A stretch of DNA of 38,939 nucleotides, from contig JAYMGJ010000367.1 in assembly GCA_037178675.1 (NCBI GenBank), positions 1 through 38,939 of the forward strand. The letters are read 5' to 3'. Under the pieces are notes generated by a model, which did not search any database, was not told the origin of the DNA, and saw only the letters and a program-made list of their open reading frames with translations. Source of the DNA: Scleroderma bovista (Eukaryota; Basidiomycota; Agaricomycetes; Boletales; Sclerodermataceae). The position numbers were made by a program, and so were the translations under genes. Positions 30,290 through 38,939 of this stretch are shown here, one piece after another (position 1 is the stretch's first letter; each line of letters begins with the position of its first letter).

Positions 30290-31305
30290 AGCTACAACTG
30301 CAGACAGTAAGCAGAGAGGATAGTCTTCTGGTTGGTCAGTTGCTATGTTTGTGGCATTGAGGCATTCACGAATAACACTGACAACTGGCATGTACAGCTG
30401 TTGAATTATTGACCACGAATCTATACAGTGCTGTAGCGAAATACATTTCTGAAGTAAGGTCCCTTCCTGACAATCTGTGGGATGGTTTCCTAAGGAGGCC
30501 TTATCCAAACACAGACGGTGCCTGCCAATAGTATGAGGTAGTTACATTACAAACAAACCAAAGGTACTTACTGTTTCTCCTCTAAATCAAGCCCACTTGT
30601 GATCAACACACTTGGGGAAACATCAGTGTGTAAGACCACCTGAACCCCATCGCTAAGTGCTTGTGCATCATCCTTCACAAGCTGGAGGTGGATGGTGGCC
30701 TGTGTGAGGGCTGGGGGAGATATAAGTACCAAGTCCTGTGCAATGTACAATACAACACGTACTTTTGACCTTCGGGTCAAAAGGGTTTGTCTTTGAAGGA
30801 TCTGTCTCCCAGGCATGCACTTCCTCCTTCCATTCTGCAAAAGCCTTTGGCTCATCATGTACCAGGGCATCTTTCAGCTTACACAACAACATGGAACCTA
30901 GTAAGAATTTGTGAGGACAGGTTATGACTTACCTAAACCAGTTAACTTCCAATTCCAGTCACTGAAATGATCGTCCAGCATGTCACATTGAGAGCCTGGC
31001 CCCATTTCCTTTGTGCTTGAGGCTTCTGGGTTGATACCAGACCAGCCCCGTTCTGGAGCTTCGCCATCAGTGTGACCAATGCCAGGTAAAAAGTTGAACA
31101 AGTAAAGAGTATGACACTTTGAAATGTGAGCAGGAAGATGGAATTTAGGGACAAAAAAATGGATGTGCATGTTGGTGCTGCATCTGCAGAGGGGAGGGCA
31201 GCGCTGACATTTGTGTCCAGAGATTCTTGTGCCACTGACATGCAATATCATATGACACATTAAGGGCCTTGTGAGTCGAATTTCACATGGCAGAGAAGAA
31301 GGCAT
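30290..31305 (-). pseudogene. KDZ transposase fragment, interrupted by the gypsy element
   Basis: KDZ (Kyakuja-Dileera-Zisupton) transposases are a DDE family expanded in basidiomycetes. Reading leftward from 31305: NSTHKALNVSYDIACQWHKN, LWTQMSALPSPLQM, then (after a frameshift) FFVPKFHLPAHISKCHTLYL, DGEAPERGWSGINPEASSTK, SQCDMLDDHFSDWNWK, KLKDALVHDEPKAFAEW, VVLHTDVSPSVLITSGLDLE and HCIDSWSIIQQLYMP, the expected KDZ order. Several frameshifts and stops break it, including one TGA before NSTHK. The front half is cut off exactly where the gypsy LTR begins (31306), so the missing part should lie beyond the right edge of this window. Confidence 0.85.
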
Positions 31306-31654
31306 TGTCACGACCATAACACCCGATCACCCTGTACCCTATTGTCCGATCGTGTCCACATGTTCGCCGTCTGTTCTATTGTATGTACTCCCTTTTCCGT
31401 TTCTCTCTATCTGTCCTGTATCGCCACCGATCGGTGAGCGCATTGTCCGATCTGTCTCTCTGTACTATTACCTAATATGTTTCCTTTCTCGTTTCCAGTT
31501 ACTATATGTTCCCGTCCCGTTGCATTACTAATATAATACCTATCGGTAATCTGGTTATCACACTTACCATACTTACTCAGCGTGCAGCGCGACTGCGCTT
31601 GTCGTTCATTGGTAATCCCACCTTCCTGTACATCGCCTCATCCGTTCCACTCAG

Positions 31655-31662
31655 TATAAATA
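31655..31662 (+). promoter_or_regulatory. TATA box of the gypsy LTR
   Basis: TATAAATA lies 35 bases (start to start) before 31690, where the self-primer sequence begins, the usual distance from TATA box to transcript start. Confidence 0.7.
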
Positions 31663-31689
31663 CTTAGATACTCAGTCTGTTGTAGTTTC

Positions 31690-31700
31690 AGTTCAAATAT
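31690..31700 (+). promoter_or_regulatory. Predicted transcript 5' end / self-primer (11 nt)
   Basis: AGTTCAAATAT is perfectly complementary to 31933-31943 just after the LTR. In Tf1-type elements the first 11 nt of the mRNA fold back on the primer-binding site and, once cut, prime reverse transcription. The position 28 bases after the TATA box agrees with this being the transcript start. Confidence 0.68.
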
Positions 31701-31932
31701 CAAATAAAATACTTCCCCTCTGTTCTCCCTTCGTACTCTCTGTCTCTGCTTCATACAAGAACTCAGTCATTGACCGTTTACCCTCAGACTCCCCGTCAGA
31801 CCCTCAGTCAGCCTTCCTAATACTCGGGAAGCGCGACTACACTACGTAGCATCTCGGTCTTACCGCTAGACCAACCCCTGACCCCTAGACCCCTTGTAGA
31901 GATCAGATCGGTGAAGAACTGGTCTTGACAGT

Positions 31933-31943
31933 ATATTTGAACT
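31933..31943 (+). other. Primer-binding site, self-priming type
   Basis: ATATTTGAACT begins two bases after the LTR end. It lacks the TGG expected if a tRNA 3' CCA were the primer, and is the exact reverse complement of 31690-31700. Confidence 0.68.
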
Positions 31944-31971
31944 CTAGTCTTGTACGAGTTCACAATCACCT

Positions 31972-33302
31972 ATGTCCAGGACAATCCAAACTCGCTCGCA
32001 CAAACAACCCAGAACCCTCAGCATCCGATACTTGTCGGGCTGCTGCTTTGAGCGCCTTGACTAGCCTCAGGTGCTCACCCAACTCTGTCTCCAAATTCCA
32101 AGGCTTCTCCGCTCGGAGAGCCTCCTCCCCCACTCAGCATCGCCCACCTGGGACCTTCGTCGAAGATCTCGGCGATGACCTAGGTGATGACCATCCCAAT
32201 GACAATGGCCCCAGTGACAGTGGTCCTGGCAGTGATGGTCCCAACAACCCCGACAACCCAAACCCTGATGATGGCGGTGAAGACCCCATTGAGGGCATCC
32301 CCGACCAAGAAGAGGCCAGTCTAGTCATTTTCAATAACCTCTCCATTGCTATCAACAGACTCGCGCTCATCTGAGTCTTCGTCTCACACCAAGGTGTGCG
32401 AACCTGACACCTTTGATGGGACTGATCCAAAGAAGTTGCACACATTCTTAGCCCAGTGCAAGCTCAACTTCCAGGACCGACCAAAGGTGTTTCGCACTGA
32501 CCAAACCAAGGTCACCTTTGCACAGTCCTACCTGAAAGGAATGGCTCTCGAATGGTTCGAGCCAGACCTACTCAGTGCAGGAGACCCCCACAACCATCCA
32601 ATCTGGATGACCGACTGGGAAGAGTTCGTCATTGAACTCCAAACAACTTTCAGTCCCCACGACCCTGTTGCCGACACTGAGCATCAGCTCAACCACCTTC
32701 GCATGAAGGAAAACCATCGTGCCAATTGATACATGGTTGACTTCAACCGCATCGTGTCCCAGGTTCAGGGCTATGGCAATGGTGCCCTGCGTCATCACTT
32801 CTATACAGGTCTCCCTGACCAAATCAAGGACGAGATAAGCTGTGTCAGTAAACCGCGCACTCTGAATGGTCTCTGCATCCTCACCCAGGAGATCGATGCC
32901 TGATATTGGGAATGCAAGGAAGAGGTTGCTCGTCAGAACAAGACCTCTACCAGCACTAGTACCAACACCCCCAACACCAAGTTGGGTAAGACCGACAAGG
33001 GTAAATCCTTGGGCAACACTGCCCAGTCCTCTTCGTTGTCAACCCCAACTCAAAAAACTAACAAGTCGGGCAAGACTGCTGAGCTTTCAGACAAGCTCGG
33101 CAAGGATGGCAAGCTGACCTCTGAGGAATGCAAGCACAGGTTCGACATGAATCTGTGCATGTTCTGTGGTGCAACTGGCCATAAGGCCAAGGACTGCCCC
33201 AAGTCAGGCTCTCGAGCAGCCAAGGCTAGGGCAGCTACCACCACTACTATGAACAACATGTCAGAAGCCAAACCGATGGCCTCCACCGAGGCAAAAAAAT
33301 AG
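31972..33302 (+). pseudogene. Gypsy gag (capsid and zinc knuckle), broken
   Basis: Gag forms the particle that packages element RNA. An ATG at 31972 suits the start (MSRTIQTRS), then a 1-2 base frame change leads to RTNNPEPSASD and an acidic Pro/Asn/Asp stretch (about 32160-32300). A second frame change near 32360 (loss of GC in a GCGC run fits) leads to VCEPDTFDGTDPKKLHTFLA, LKGMALEWFEPDLL, HHFYTGLPDQIKDEI, and the CCHC knuckle CMFCGATGHKAKDC near 33160-33200. In-frame TGA codons at 32727 and 32901 interrupt it; Arg is expected at both. It ends at TAG 33300-33302, inside the frameshift signal. Confidence 0.85.
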
Positions 33303-33356
33303 ATAACAACTCCCGAGACTCCACACAGAGTGGGAGTTGCATTGTTCCCGACTGTG
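33293..33356 (+). promoter_or_regulatory. Programmed -1 frameshift signal, gag to pol
   Basis: A AAA AAA (33293-33299) is a strong -1 slippery heptamer in the gag frame, directly before the gag TAG stop. After 7 bases, CAACTCCC (33307-33314) pairs with GGGAGTTG (33332-33339) through eight perfect pairs and a 17-base loop. Loop bases CACAG (33324-33328) can pair with CTGTG (33352-33356), making an H-type pseudoknot. The -1 frame is open to the protease apart from one CGA-type TGA at 33410. Confidence 0.82.
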
Positions 33357-34568
33357 CACCTATGGAGGCCCGACTCAACACAGCCACTCTTTCTGATCTG
33401 AATTCTCTTTGACCCTCTGTAACAATCATTGACCATACTATGCCTCCCTTTCCTGTGTTAGTAGATTCAGGTTCTACCCACTGTTTTGTAGATCCGTCAT
33501 TTGCAAATATGAACACTCTTTCCACTTACTTGGTATCCCCAATCATTCTCTGTCTGTTTGACAGTACCACCACCACCATAATTACCAAAGCAACCGATCT
33601 ACCTATCTGTTTTCCCTCTGGCGACGTCACCCCATTGGACTCTGACTGTAAGATCGTTCTCGGACACAACTGGCTCACCCGATACAGTCTGTCGATTGAC
33701 TGGGTACTGAGCAGTATCAAGTTCAGAACATCTACGCAGCAAGTGCCAACCCTGAGCTCACTCCCCGACCCTGTAGCGCCCTCACCAAGCACGCTGAGAC
33801 TCGATGCTATGTCAGTCTCGTCTCCTTCCCCAACCTCCTTGCCTCAGGCTCCCGGTCTTCGGGCACCCCCTATCATTCTCATCAACGCTGCTGTAATGGT
33901 CTAACTTTTTATCTTATCTTATCTTATCGTACCACAGTATCTTATCTAGTGCATCTTATCTGTAGTTCTGTCTAGACTACAGCCCCGTGCTGTACATGCT
34001 GTATCCCTTGATGTCATTAGCATAGCCTTACCACAGGATGGCAGCTGTGTTCACTGCCTTGCACAGCATACAGCCTCATGGATAGCCTCGCACAGGACAC
34101 ATGTAGTATAGTATATATACTGTTGCAATCCAGCACCCAGAGGCTCTCCATTCGAGCTCTCTTTGGGTCTTTTCTCTAAGACACTTGCATCCTTTCCTCT
34201 CAGAGTTCGTTGTGTGGTAGTTCTTTGGGTTTTGCCCTTAGGGTTGTCTCAGCTGCAGCCTTTCTGAAGGCTTGTCAGCTCAATGGCTCTCAACAGTTCT
34301 CTATTCAGCTGAAACCTGATGGTAGCTTTCGCACTGCATCAGTTGACACTGCTCCTGACCTCTCCTCTGTCCCTGAGGCATACCACGACTTTGCTGACAT
34401 CTTTAGCAAGTTGAAAGCATTGGTACTTGCGCCTCATCAGGAATACAACCTTAAGATAGAACTGGAAGAAGGAGCACCATTACTGCCTGGTAGACTCTAC
34501 TCTCTCTCCCCCATCGAGCTCAAAACCCTTTGGGCATTCATTGACGAAAACCTTCGCTTTGGTTTCAT
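33299..34568 (+). pseudogene. Gypsy pol, protease and start of RT
   Basis: Entered by -1 frameshifting. The aspartic protease active site is LVDSGSTHCFVD (about 33458-33493), with GHNWLTRYSLSIDW downstream (33662 on). The linker reaches PPIILINA at 33891, where a 360-bp solo LTR interrupts; it resumes at 34252 with AAFLKACQLNGSQQFSIQLK, then VPEAYHDFADIFSKLKA, PGRLYSLSPIELKTL and ENLRFGFI, where the second solo LTR interrupts at 34572. The only stop is TGA at 33410-33412. The C-terminal part resumes at 36673. Confidence 0.88.
33892..34251. mobile_element. Solo LTR, 360 bp, inserted in gypsy pol
   Basis: The insert starts TGTAATGGTC and ends GTTGTCTCA (TG...CA), flanked by a perfect 5-bp duplication GCTGC (33887-33891 and 34252-34256). 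Removing it and one GCTGC joins pol as ILINA-AAFLKA in frame. It contains a pentamer-like run of CTTAT near its start (33905-33955) and TATATATAC at about 34112-34120 as a possible TATA box. Confidence 0.9.
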
Positions 34569-34572
34569 CCAT

Positions 34573-36672
34573 TGTGAGTCAAAGTGTGGATTTGGGTCGG
34601 AGTAATAACCCAAACACAACACCAACAAAGGACTACGAAAAAGTGCAAGTGGTGGTTTACCTCCGCGGTGTCCAGAGAGGATGTGCTGAGGAGGGGGGAA
34701 GGGGATCTACACCAACAGGGTGATGCAGATGATGATGCAGGATACTCCTGGGGTACAGGAGTAATAGAAGACGAAGGGGATAGGGGTCTGGACTCTTCCT
34801 AAGGCCTAGGAAGTGTCAAAGCGGGGATTGGGTTGACTGAGACTGAAACAGCAATACTACACCTAGAGATGGGTGCAGCAAGGGGACAAGGGGGCTCCTG
34901 ACGTCCAGAAGCAATGAGAGATGAAGGATTGACTGGCTAGACTCCGCTTGAGCCTAGAGAAACACTTGGACTTGAATAGACTGAATAAACTTGAGATATT
35001 AGAGCCTTTAGACCTTCACTGAAGCCTACAAGACTCAAAGAGCTGAGGGGATACTAACTGAGAGAGTCTGAGAGAGGGATAATTTCGTGCAATTGGGTCT
35101 TTTCACTGGGCTGAGCCCAGGGGTTTAAATACATGGGGGGGGCACAGCATTAAAGTACAAAAAGAGAAGGGAGTAAGCAGAATTTGTCAAGGATTGGTAA
35201 GGGATTGGTAAGAGCTTTGTAAGGGGTTTGTAAGCGATCAGTAAGCAAGGGATAAGCAGGAATGAGTAAGCATAGGAAGCATGAATAAGCTGCTGAGTAA
35301 AGGAATGAGTAAGCTGCGTGACAAGATTGATTGGTAAGGGAGTGAGTCATCAGCTGAGTAATATACCAAAAATGTGAAAGGGATAGAGTAATACTGATGA
35401 CAAGAGAGCATCAGTAAGCAAGGGATGAGTCACTGCACAGCAGAAGGAGTCATCGATGCACAGCCTAAGAAGTTTGATGGGGGGCTGTGTACCATCAGGA
35501 ATTTGATGGGACAACAATGGGGAAGATCTGAGATTAATAGGGGGATTGATCCGAGACAAAACAGCCACAAGAAGGGTACCAGGGGTCCAGAGGTCTTTTT
35601 GGGGGGTCAGCATACACTAAGGTATAGTGCATGTGTTCTAGCGCTGCTGAAGCGCAACCATGGGCTCCCTTGATGAGCTCTCTTCTGGGAAAGAACAAGA
35701 GAGGGTTCTTCTTCCTAATAGCACTATAAAGTGGGGGGCAATAACTGTCATGGTGCTGGGGGACGTTGTCTGAAAGTAGGGAAGCGGATAGAGTATTGAA
35801 TTTGATGCATCCAGGGAAGTGAGATGAACGACAGAGGAAGATGGACATGGCAAGTATCTGGGAGGAAGGGACCATAGGCTGAGGGCTCAGGGGACACAGA
35901 GACGACCAGAGAAGACTTCTCAAGCTTGACAATAGACCTAAGATGACCAAAGTACGTCCTTGATGCAGGACTGACGAGGAGAACGCGCTGACCGAGAACG
36001 AGAGGGACTGAGGGAGCAGGCTGGGAAGATATGTGCCAGGCAGTGCACAGGAACTCTGGGAGAGGCTGTCCTAAGAGCAGGACATAGTGGAGATCTGCAG
36101 CAATAGCGGAGAAATGATCCAGAGAAAATACGGACTCCATAGTGAGCGATGAAGCGAACGTCTGGATTGCGGGGGGAATATCTCCGTGGGAAATGAACGG
36201 ATTTGCGTCGGAACTTGACAGGCAGATAGACCATGTTCTAGGCTCTCTGACGGTATAGTCACGTGCCTGATAGCTTCAGAAATGATGGAGCTATTCAAAA
36301 TATTGGAATGCCGGCACTGGGCGCCTAAAAATGACATTTGGGTGCTAAAAATCATTTCTTCTCTTTCTCCTTTGTTTCTCCATCAATTCTTTGGCTTCTT
36401 TGATCGTTCTGGTATGGGAGTTGGACTGCAGACGTGTGCATTCCTTTCTCATACCACAATTGACGTTATTCCTTCAGTTTCTTCTGCTTCTTGGCGGTTC
36501 TCGTGCAATAGATGACTGTCTGCATTGGCATTCATCTCTCGCATCAGGATAGTCTTCTTGTGCAATAGATGGCTATGATGAGGGTCCGTCGTGCTTATCC
36601 TTCGCATAAGGATCATTCGATATAGGTGTTACCTTCCATGTTCACTGTACCAAACCTGTTTGATGTGTGACA
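34573..36672 (-). mobile_element. Large solo LTR-like element, 2,100 bp, inserted in gypsy RT
   Basis: In minus-strand sense it starts TGTCACACATCAAACAGG (36672) and ends TTTGACTCACA (34573). A TATA-like TATTTAAACC lies at about 35120-35130 minus, followed by a pyrimidine-rich leader, the order of U3-R-U5. The flanks CCAT (34569-34572) and CTGT (36673-36676) both derive from CCGT by loss of the CG, giving a 4-bp duplication; removing the element restores GFIRPTS in the RT. Its first 828 bases recur at 9989-10816. No sign of gag or pol. Confidence 0.72.
35748..36275 (-). CDS. Unknown open frame inside the large LTR
   Basis: I do not recognise it. The minus-strand frame is open for 175 codons (about 36275 to 35748) and includes YTVREPRTWSICLSSSDANP, HGDIPPAIQTFASSLTMESV, SLDHFSAIAADLHYVLLLGQ and SVSPEPSAYGPFLPDTCHV. 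The copy at 10386-10820 keeps the same frame open despite many substitutions. ATG at 36140 is one possible start. Whether it is translated is unknown; other frames in this LTR are also fairly open, so it could be chance. Confidence 0.3.
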   Translation of the reverse strand, partial: SYQARDYTVREPRTWSICLSSSDANPFISHGDIPPAIQTFASSLTMESVFSLDHFSAIAADLHYVLLLGQPLPEFLCTAWHISSQPAPSVPLVLGQRVLLVSPASRTYFGHLRSIVKLEKSSLVVSVSPEPSAYGPFLPDTCHVHLPLSFISLPWMHQIQYSIRFPTFRQRPPAP

Positions 36673-38939
36673 CTGTCCGACCTCATCCTCCCATGCAGCC
36701 CCTGTCCTCTTTGTCAAGAAGAAGGACGGCTCTCTCCCACTTTGCATCGACTACCGAGGACTCAACAAAATATCAAAGAAGGATCAGTACCTGCTACCTC
36801 TCATCTCCGACCTACTCAACTCCCCGAGTTGGGAAAAGGTCTATACCAAAATTGATTTTTGACATGCTTACCATCTGGTTCGCATTTCCAAAGGTGATGA
36901 GTGGAAAACCACCTTCAGGACTTGCCATGGCTCATATGAGTGGCAGGTGATGCCCTTCGGTCTCACCAAAGCCCCTGCAGCCTTTCAGTGGTTTGTCAAC
37001 TCAGTCTTCGCGGACATGCTCGATGTCTGCATCGTAGTCTACCTCGATGACATCCTAGTCTACTCGGACAACATGGAGGACCATACCAAGCACGTTCGGG
37101 AAGTGCTTTGGCGATTGTGCCAGCACAAGCTTTATGCCAAACCCAAAAAGTGTGAGTTCCATTCGGACTTGGTGGAGTACCTTGGGTACTTCCTCTCCCC
37201 TGATGGTTTGACGATGTCACAAGACAAAGTCAAGACAATCTGTGATTGGCCCGAACCTCACAAGGTGAAGGACATTCAGTCCTTCTTGGGCTTCGCAAAC
37301 TTTTACTGTCGATTTATCTTCAATTACTCTGATACAGTGGTTCCATTAACTCAGTTGACATGGAAAGATGCCCCCTGGGATTTCTCCGACGTCTGCTGAC
37401 GGTCATTCAACCAACTCAAGAAGGCCTTCACCACAGCTCCCATCCTCACCCACTTTCAGCCAGGCGCCCAACTAACAGTTGAGACTGACACTTTGGACTA
37501 TGTGATCACTGATATCCTATCCATCACAGGTTCAGATGACGAGATACAACTGATTGTGTTCTACTCTCGCACTCTGACCGCGCCTGAGCTGAACTACAAT
37601 ACACACGACAAGGAGCTCCTCACTATCTTCGAGGCCTTCAAAACCTGGTGTCATTATCTGGAGGGCCCTGCCTTCCTGATTGACGTCATGACCAACCACA
37701 AAAATTTGGAGTACTTTTCTACCTCTAAGGTTCAGGTTCTCACCCGTCGGCAAGCCTGATGGTCGGAATACCTCTCCTCTTTCAACCTGATCATTTGTTT
37801 CCGACCTGGTAAACTTGGTACAAAGCCCGACGCCTTGACTAGACGCTGGGACATCTACCCCAAAGAGGGGGATAGGGGCTTCGCCCGAGTCAATCCACAG
37901 AACCTCTGACCAGTGTTCACCGCTGAACAGCTCACTGATTCCCTTCGCGTGACATACCTACATGCTCCAGTACTCAGAGCAAGTGCACTCATGGACGTCG
38001 ACCATCTCCATGCTGATATCCTAGCCAACCTCCTGACCGATCCCATCGCTAAAGTCCACCTCTCGGACACATCAAATCCCTGATGGTCAACCGACAAGAC
38101 TGGTTACCTATGTCTCGATGGCCGCATGTATGTCCCCAAGGCCAATGACCTATGTCTTCATGTCCTCAGATACAAGCATGACCATCCCTTATCAGGACAC
38201 TTCGGTCAGAACCGCACTCTAGAGCTTATTCGTCGCGAATACACATGGCCAGGAATTCATACCTACATAAAGGACTACATTAAGTCCTGCATGGCCTGCG
38301 CCCAAGCTAAGATGCCACACCACTGACCCTATGGGATGCTCAAGCAATTACCAGTCCCCGACCAACCATGGAATTCCATCTCAATGGATTTCATCGAGCA
38401 ACTCCCATCCTCATCCGGCTTCACAGCCATATTGGTAGTCATTGACTGACTATCAAAGCAAGCCATATTCATCCCAACTCACGACACAATAACTTCCCCC
38501 AAGCTCACACAGCTTTTCCTACTCCATGTCTTCGCTAAGCACGGCGTCCCCATGCACGTAACGTCTGACCGAGGCTCAGAGTTTGTCTCCCATTTCTTCC
38601 GATCACTCAGTAAGGCCTTAGATATGAAATTACATTTCACTTCGGGCTATCACCCAGAAGGTGACGGACAGACCAAGCAAGCTAACCAAACCCTCGAACA
38701 ATACCTCAGGATGTACTGCAATTACCAGCAGGAAAATTGGTCAGACCTACTACCCCTCGCTGAGTTCGCCTACAACAATGCCCCTAGCGCTACGACTGGT
38801 GTCTCACCGTTCTTCACGAACAAAGGATACCACCCGAACCTCGCTGTGCACCCCGAGCACGATCTCTCATTGGCTCAGGCACAGGAATACGCAGTTGACT
38901 TAGAGTCATTGCATGAGTACCTACATGAAGAAATGGCTG
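36673..38939 (+). pseudogene. Gypsy pol, RT, RNase H and integrase
   Basis: RT continues PTSSSHAAPVLFVKKKDGSL, then [20 protein letters not shown] and the catalytic [10 protein letters not shown] (about 37037-37066), and [13 protein letters not shown]. RNase H follows (VFYSRTLTAPELNYNTHDKE). Integrase has the HHCC zinc region (HPLSGHFGQNRTLELI, YIKSCMACAQAK), first Asp in SMDFIEQLP and second in TSDRGSEFVS, but the catalytic Glu of GQTE is Lys (38675-38677, AAG). Seven in-frame TGA stops (36860, 37397, 37757, 37907, 38081, 38324, 38447) are present and no TAA, TAG or frameshift. The gene runs off the window end. Confidence 0.92.

Larger units (their letters stand above)
31306..31930 (+). repeat. 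5' LTR of the gypsy element (625 bp)
   Basis: It starts TGTCACGACC and ends GGTCTTGACA, inverted repeats matching at nine of ten bases. A TATA box (31655-31662) and a plausible start site at 31690 divide U3 from R. The matching 3' LTR is outside the window, so the ends are inferred from the inverted termini and from the position of the primer-binding site just after. Confidence 0.8.
31306..38939 (+). mobile_element. Ty3/gypsy retrotransposon (Tf1/sushi-like), 3' end outside window
   Basis: It has a 625-bp 5' LTR, primer-binding site, gag with zinc knuckle, -1 frameshift, then protease, RT, RNase H and integrase in Ty3 order, running past the window end. Two solo-LTR insertions sit in pol. 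Removing both with one duplication copy each (365 and 2,104 bases) keeps pol in one continuous frame. It inserted in the KDZ gene after GGCAT (31301-31305); the second copy of this 5-mer should lie beyond the window. Confidence 0.92.

Noticed and set aside
32727..38449. TGA read as Arg or another sense codon (altered genetic code or readthrough)
   Set aside because: Arg-to-Cys, Trp, His and Gln changes of the same CpG type occur in the same protein and the integrase catalytic Glu is lost, so decay explains the stops better.

Overview
The window reads as a transposon graveyard from a basidiomycete fungus, most likely an agaricomycete. The signs are KDZ and Plavaka transposase pieces, two PIF/Harbinger elements that each carry a convergent Myb/SANT-like partner gene, a Helitron with a DUF6570-type N-terminus and a divergent partner gene, Ty1/copia and Ty3/gypsy elements, and short (45-60 nt) GT-AG introns. 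I see no convincing host housekeeping gene. Family names come from reading the proteins by eye; no database search was run.

Layout. (1) 1108-6520: a decayed Copia pol on the minus strand, split by a near-intact 3.84 kb PIF/Harbinger element (1870-5709, 3-bp duplication ATT). (2) 6530-9000: AT-rich, gene-free DNA with a 684-bp palindromic MITE (8010-8693, also ATT-flanked) set in a cluster of TTGCAA motifs. (3) 9358-9852: a small spliced minus-strand gene. (4) 9940-10980: a Copia-like LTR interrupted by 828 bp of a second, much larger LTR family. (5) 11279-12492: an unknown ORF and a cyclin-like gene fragment. (6) 12691-17153: a palindromic element with two 536-bp arms and a perfect 9-bp duplication, into whose right arm a second Harbinger element (13570-16940) has jumped; the left arm preserves the empty site. 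(7) 17160-19190: low-complexity repeats and a Copia gag fragment. (8) 19194-26470 and perhaps on to 28869: a Helitron with a spliced Rep-helicase gene (minus) and a divergent three-exon partner gene (plus), into which a 2,086-bp non-autonomous hAT element (26487-28572) with a 160-bp tandem array has inserted. (9) 28918-31305: Plavaka and KDZ transposase remnants, tail to tail. (10) 31306-38939 (open at the window edge): a Ty3/gypsy element inserted into the KDZ gene, itself carrying two solo-LTR insertions (33892-34251 and 34573-36672).

How the parts fit. Insertions are nested and several are base-exact, because target duplications and reading frames close again when the insert is removed. 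The gypsy element shows a Tf1/sushi-style self-priming signal (11 nt at the predicted transcript start complementary to the primer-binding site) and a textbook gag-pol -1 frameshift signal (A AAA AAA, 7-nt spacer, 8-bp stem). All ten premature stops in its gag and pol frames are TGA, and at those with a recognisable family motif the expected residue is Arg, as CpG decay of CGA codons predicts. The same bias appears in the second Harbinger element, in the arms of the palindrome and in the two copies of the large LTR, which points to cytosine methylation or a RIP-like process acting on repeats here.
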